Assembly: GCA_905192625.1 (NCBI GenBank)
Contig: CAJJLI010000140.1
Location: 1 to 6,281, forward strand
Source: an uncultured Clostridium sp.
Lineage (GTDB): Bacteria > Bacillota > Clostridia > Lachnospirales > Lachnospiraceae
Length of the DNA stretch: 6,281 nt
Reading direction: 5' to 3'
Shown here piece after piece: positions 4,563 to 6,281 of the stretch. The position numbers were made by a program, and so were the translations under genes. The stretch's first letter is position 1. Each line of letters opens with the position of its first letter. The notes beneath the pieces are model-generated. The model was not told the DNA's origin, did no database searches, and worked only from the letters and a program-made list of their open reading frames with translations.

Positions 4563-6281
4563 CTAAGGTGTGGTCGTAGTATTCGCGTCACGAATTGCTT
4601 TCGGTGAAACACCATGCACTTTTTTAAAGGCCCTGCGGAATGAATTCGCGTTATTATAGCCAACTTCAAGGTAAAGGTCAGAGATGTTAATATTGGTTGA
4701 TTTTACAAGAATCATTGCCTGTTCCATTCGAAGTTGTTCTAAATATTCAGAAAAGTTTTGTTTCACTTCCGCTTTAAATAAATAAGAGAAATAGCTTTCT
4801 GAAATATCAAAGATTTCTGAAATTCTTTTTAAACTTAAGGAAGGATCTTTGTAATTTTCATTAATATATTGTTGAATCGTATATATTAATTTATTACCAT
4901 CCGCTTTTTGTTCATATAAATTACATAAGGTTAGAGAGATTTCTTCCATCAAATCGATTGTTTTTTGTTCTTGAAACGCTAAATCTACTTTATCTAAGGC
5001 GTCTTTATTCTCGTCGGTTGCCGTAATGGTGAAACGTACTTTCAATAAAGTGTTTCGAATATCAGACAAAAGCCAACGAATTAAGCTAAATGATAAGGCT
5101 CTAGTTTCGAAATTTTCTCTACGTATTAATCGGAAGATTTCTTTTACTTGTTTTGTATTACCTGTAGTTATGAAATTAGTCAGCTGTTGTGCCATTTCAA
5201 ATGGATAATAGTACGTAGTTTTATCTCTTTTCAAGTGATAAAAACTTTGAAATACATGTCCTTGTCGTAAAACAGAAGCAGCTTGTATGGATTGCTGATA
5301 TGATTTCCAAATAAATGATAGCTCAGAATTACGATTGCCTAGACCTCCAAAGATCCAAACAGAGTGAGTTTTCATTAAATGTTCGTGTAGTCTTATAAAG
5401 TTATCTCGAATACGATCGATACTTTCTGTAATTGTTTCTTCGATTGGACAAGGTAGCATTAGTGCAAATGAATTCACCTCAACATCGAATATGAAAATAT
5501 TATCACCAAAGTATTCATAAAAATATTGTTTTAAAACGTCTTGGTAAGATGATTTTTCTAATTCTGAGTTTGCTAATATTGATGTATCTTCTATATAAAA
5601 GTCCAATTGATCCAAATAAACACTCGCATATAATATTGTGTATTTGTTTTGGGCTACGTCAATTTTAAGGAACTCAGTAATTTGGTTTATTTCTTCATCT
5701 GAGGCAATTAATCCATTTAGAAGTCTAGCCATATAGGAATTAAATATCAGTGGCTTTTGGGCTTCTAGTTTTTGTTGTAAGGTATTATTTTCAATTATAG
5801 AAGTCTCTAATGCTGTATTTATTTGAATGATTGGTTTAATATTTTGTTTTGATAAAAAGTAAATAAAAACAAAAGAGCAACCTAAAGTCAAAAATATTAT
5901 AAGTGTAAATACTTTTTGGTAGGTCATTAATTCATGGAAAGCCATACTTGACGGTTGAACGAGATAATAATTCCACCCATTCACACTTGAAGTTACTTTT
6001 GTTATAATGATGGACTTATTATTATAGGTAGTTTCTAATACACCGTTTTCTGGTGAGTTCTTATTTACAATGTCTAAAAGTTCTTGTGAACTAATGTTCA
6101 TAGAATTCTTGTTACTAATACGAAAGGATTCTTCATTATTCTTATTCGTTACTACTAAGAACCCGTCTCCAAAAAGATCTACATCAGAAAAGATATCATA
6201 TAACGAACTTTTATTAAACTCGATACACACTACACCAGGAATCAAATTGATGTGCTTCAGCCATGGCTTCTGTACTATCAG
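4563..6281 (-). CDS. Membrane-anchored AraC-family regulator with Cache-like sensor, N-terminus cut by window edge
   Basis: Transcription regulator similar in architecture to B. subtilis YesS. Numbering from the first codon at the edge (6281), 572 residues are visible. Residues 1-112 look like the distal part of an extracellular Cache-type sensor (GDGFLVVTNKNN, then NGWNYYLVQPSS). A hydrophobic helix spans about 123-143 (VFTLIIFLTLGCSFVFIYF), then a polar, coil-like linker at 150-180 and a poorly conserved middle region. A C-terminal AraC/XylS DNA-binding domain lies at 465-565: first helix-turn-helix LSLKRISEIFDISESYFSYL, second around VGYNNANSFRRAFKKVHGVSP. A TTG at 6245 could be read as a start, but the frame stays open to the edge and a TTG start would cut the sensor, so the gene surely begins outside. 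The protein probably senses an extracellular or envelope signal and activates the adjacent pectin genes; the ligand is unknown. Confidence 0.9.
   Translation of the reverse strand: MIVQKPWLKHINLIPGVVCIEFNKSSLYDIFSDVDLFGDGFLVVTNKNNEESFRISNKNSMNISSQELLDIVNKNSPENGVLETTYNNKSIIITKVTSSVNGWNYYLVQPSSMAFHELMTYQKVFTLIIFLTLGCSFVFIYFLSKQNIKPIIQINTALETSIIENNTLQQKLEAQKPLIFNSYMARLLNGLIASDEEINQITEFLKIDVAQNKYTILYASVYLDQLDFYIEDTSILANSELEKSSYQDVLKQYFYEYFGDNIFIFDVEVNSFALMLPCPIEETITESIDRIRDNFIRLHEHLMKTHSVWIFGGLGNRNSELSFIWKSYQQSIQAASVLRQGHVFQSFYHLKRDKTTYYYPFEMAQQLTNFITTGNTKQVKEIFRLIRRENFETRALSFSLIRWLLSDIRNTLLKVRFTITATDENKDALDKVDLAFQEQKTIDLMEEISLTLCNLYEQKADGNKLIYTIQQYINENYKDPSLSLKRISEIFDISESYFSYLFKAEVKQNFSEYLEQLRMEQAMILVKSTNINISDLYLEVGYNNANSFRRAFKKVHGVSPKAIRDANTTTTP

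Noticed and set aside
6243..6245. TTG as the start codon of the AraC regulator.
   Set aside because: The frame remains open for 12 more codons to the window edge and a start here would truncate the sensor domain.

Overview
This window looks like part of a pectin-utilisation locus from a low-GC Gram-positive anaerobe, most likely a plant-polysaccharide-degrading Clostridia/Lachnospiraceae member such as Lachnoclostridium (Clostridium) phytofermentans or a relative. The reasons are AT-rich codon use, strong GGAGG/AGAGG Shine-Dalgarno sites, a strong rho-independent terminator, and the gene content. Species assignment is inference; no marker gene is present.

Layout. (1) Positions 1-1322, + strand: a family GH28 polygalacturonase missing its 5' end, with all GH28 active-site motifs. 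Its first ~50 bases are unusually GC-rich and seem to be in the wrong frame. (2) Positions 1307-1621: the convergent intergenic region, with a 7-bp tandem repeat over the GH28 stop codon, a 20-bp-stem terminator, and AT-rich sequence without a gene. (3) Positions 3532-1622, - strand: a GH43 arabinofuranosidase/xylosidase-type enzyme with an unusual N-terminal block of ankyrin repeats. (4) Positions 3533-3727: a 195-bp gap with two copies of a GC-rich 21-bp direct repeat. (5) Positions 4447-3728, - strand: a cytoplasmic CE12 (SGNH) rhamnogalacturonan acetylesterase; the RBS places its start eight codons inside the longest frame. (6) Positions 4448-4562: a 115-bp gap with a good promoter for the esterase and a 9-bp inverted repeat just downstream of the expected transcription start. 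(7) Positions 6281-4563, - strand: a membrane-anchored AraC-family regulator with an extracellular Cache-like sensor, missing its N-terminus at the window edge.

How they fit together (inference from family knowledge): the membrane AraC regulator would sense a pectin-derived signal and control the neighbouring genes. The acetylesterase would remove acetyl groups from rhamnogalacturonan fragments, the GH43 would remove arabinose or xylose side groups, and the GH28 would cleave galacturonic-acid linkages. The regulator-then-CE12 order recalls yesS-yesT in the Bacillus subtilis rhamnogalacturonan cluster. Neither complete enzyme N-terminus shows a signal peptide, so those two steps probably act in the cytoplasm on imported oligosaccharides.

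The best candidates for something new are the ankyrin-GH43 fusion, the GC-rich repeat pair upstream of it, and the inverted repeat beside the acetylesterase promoter.
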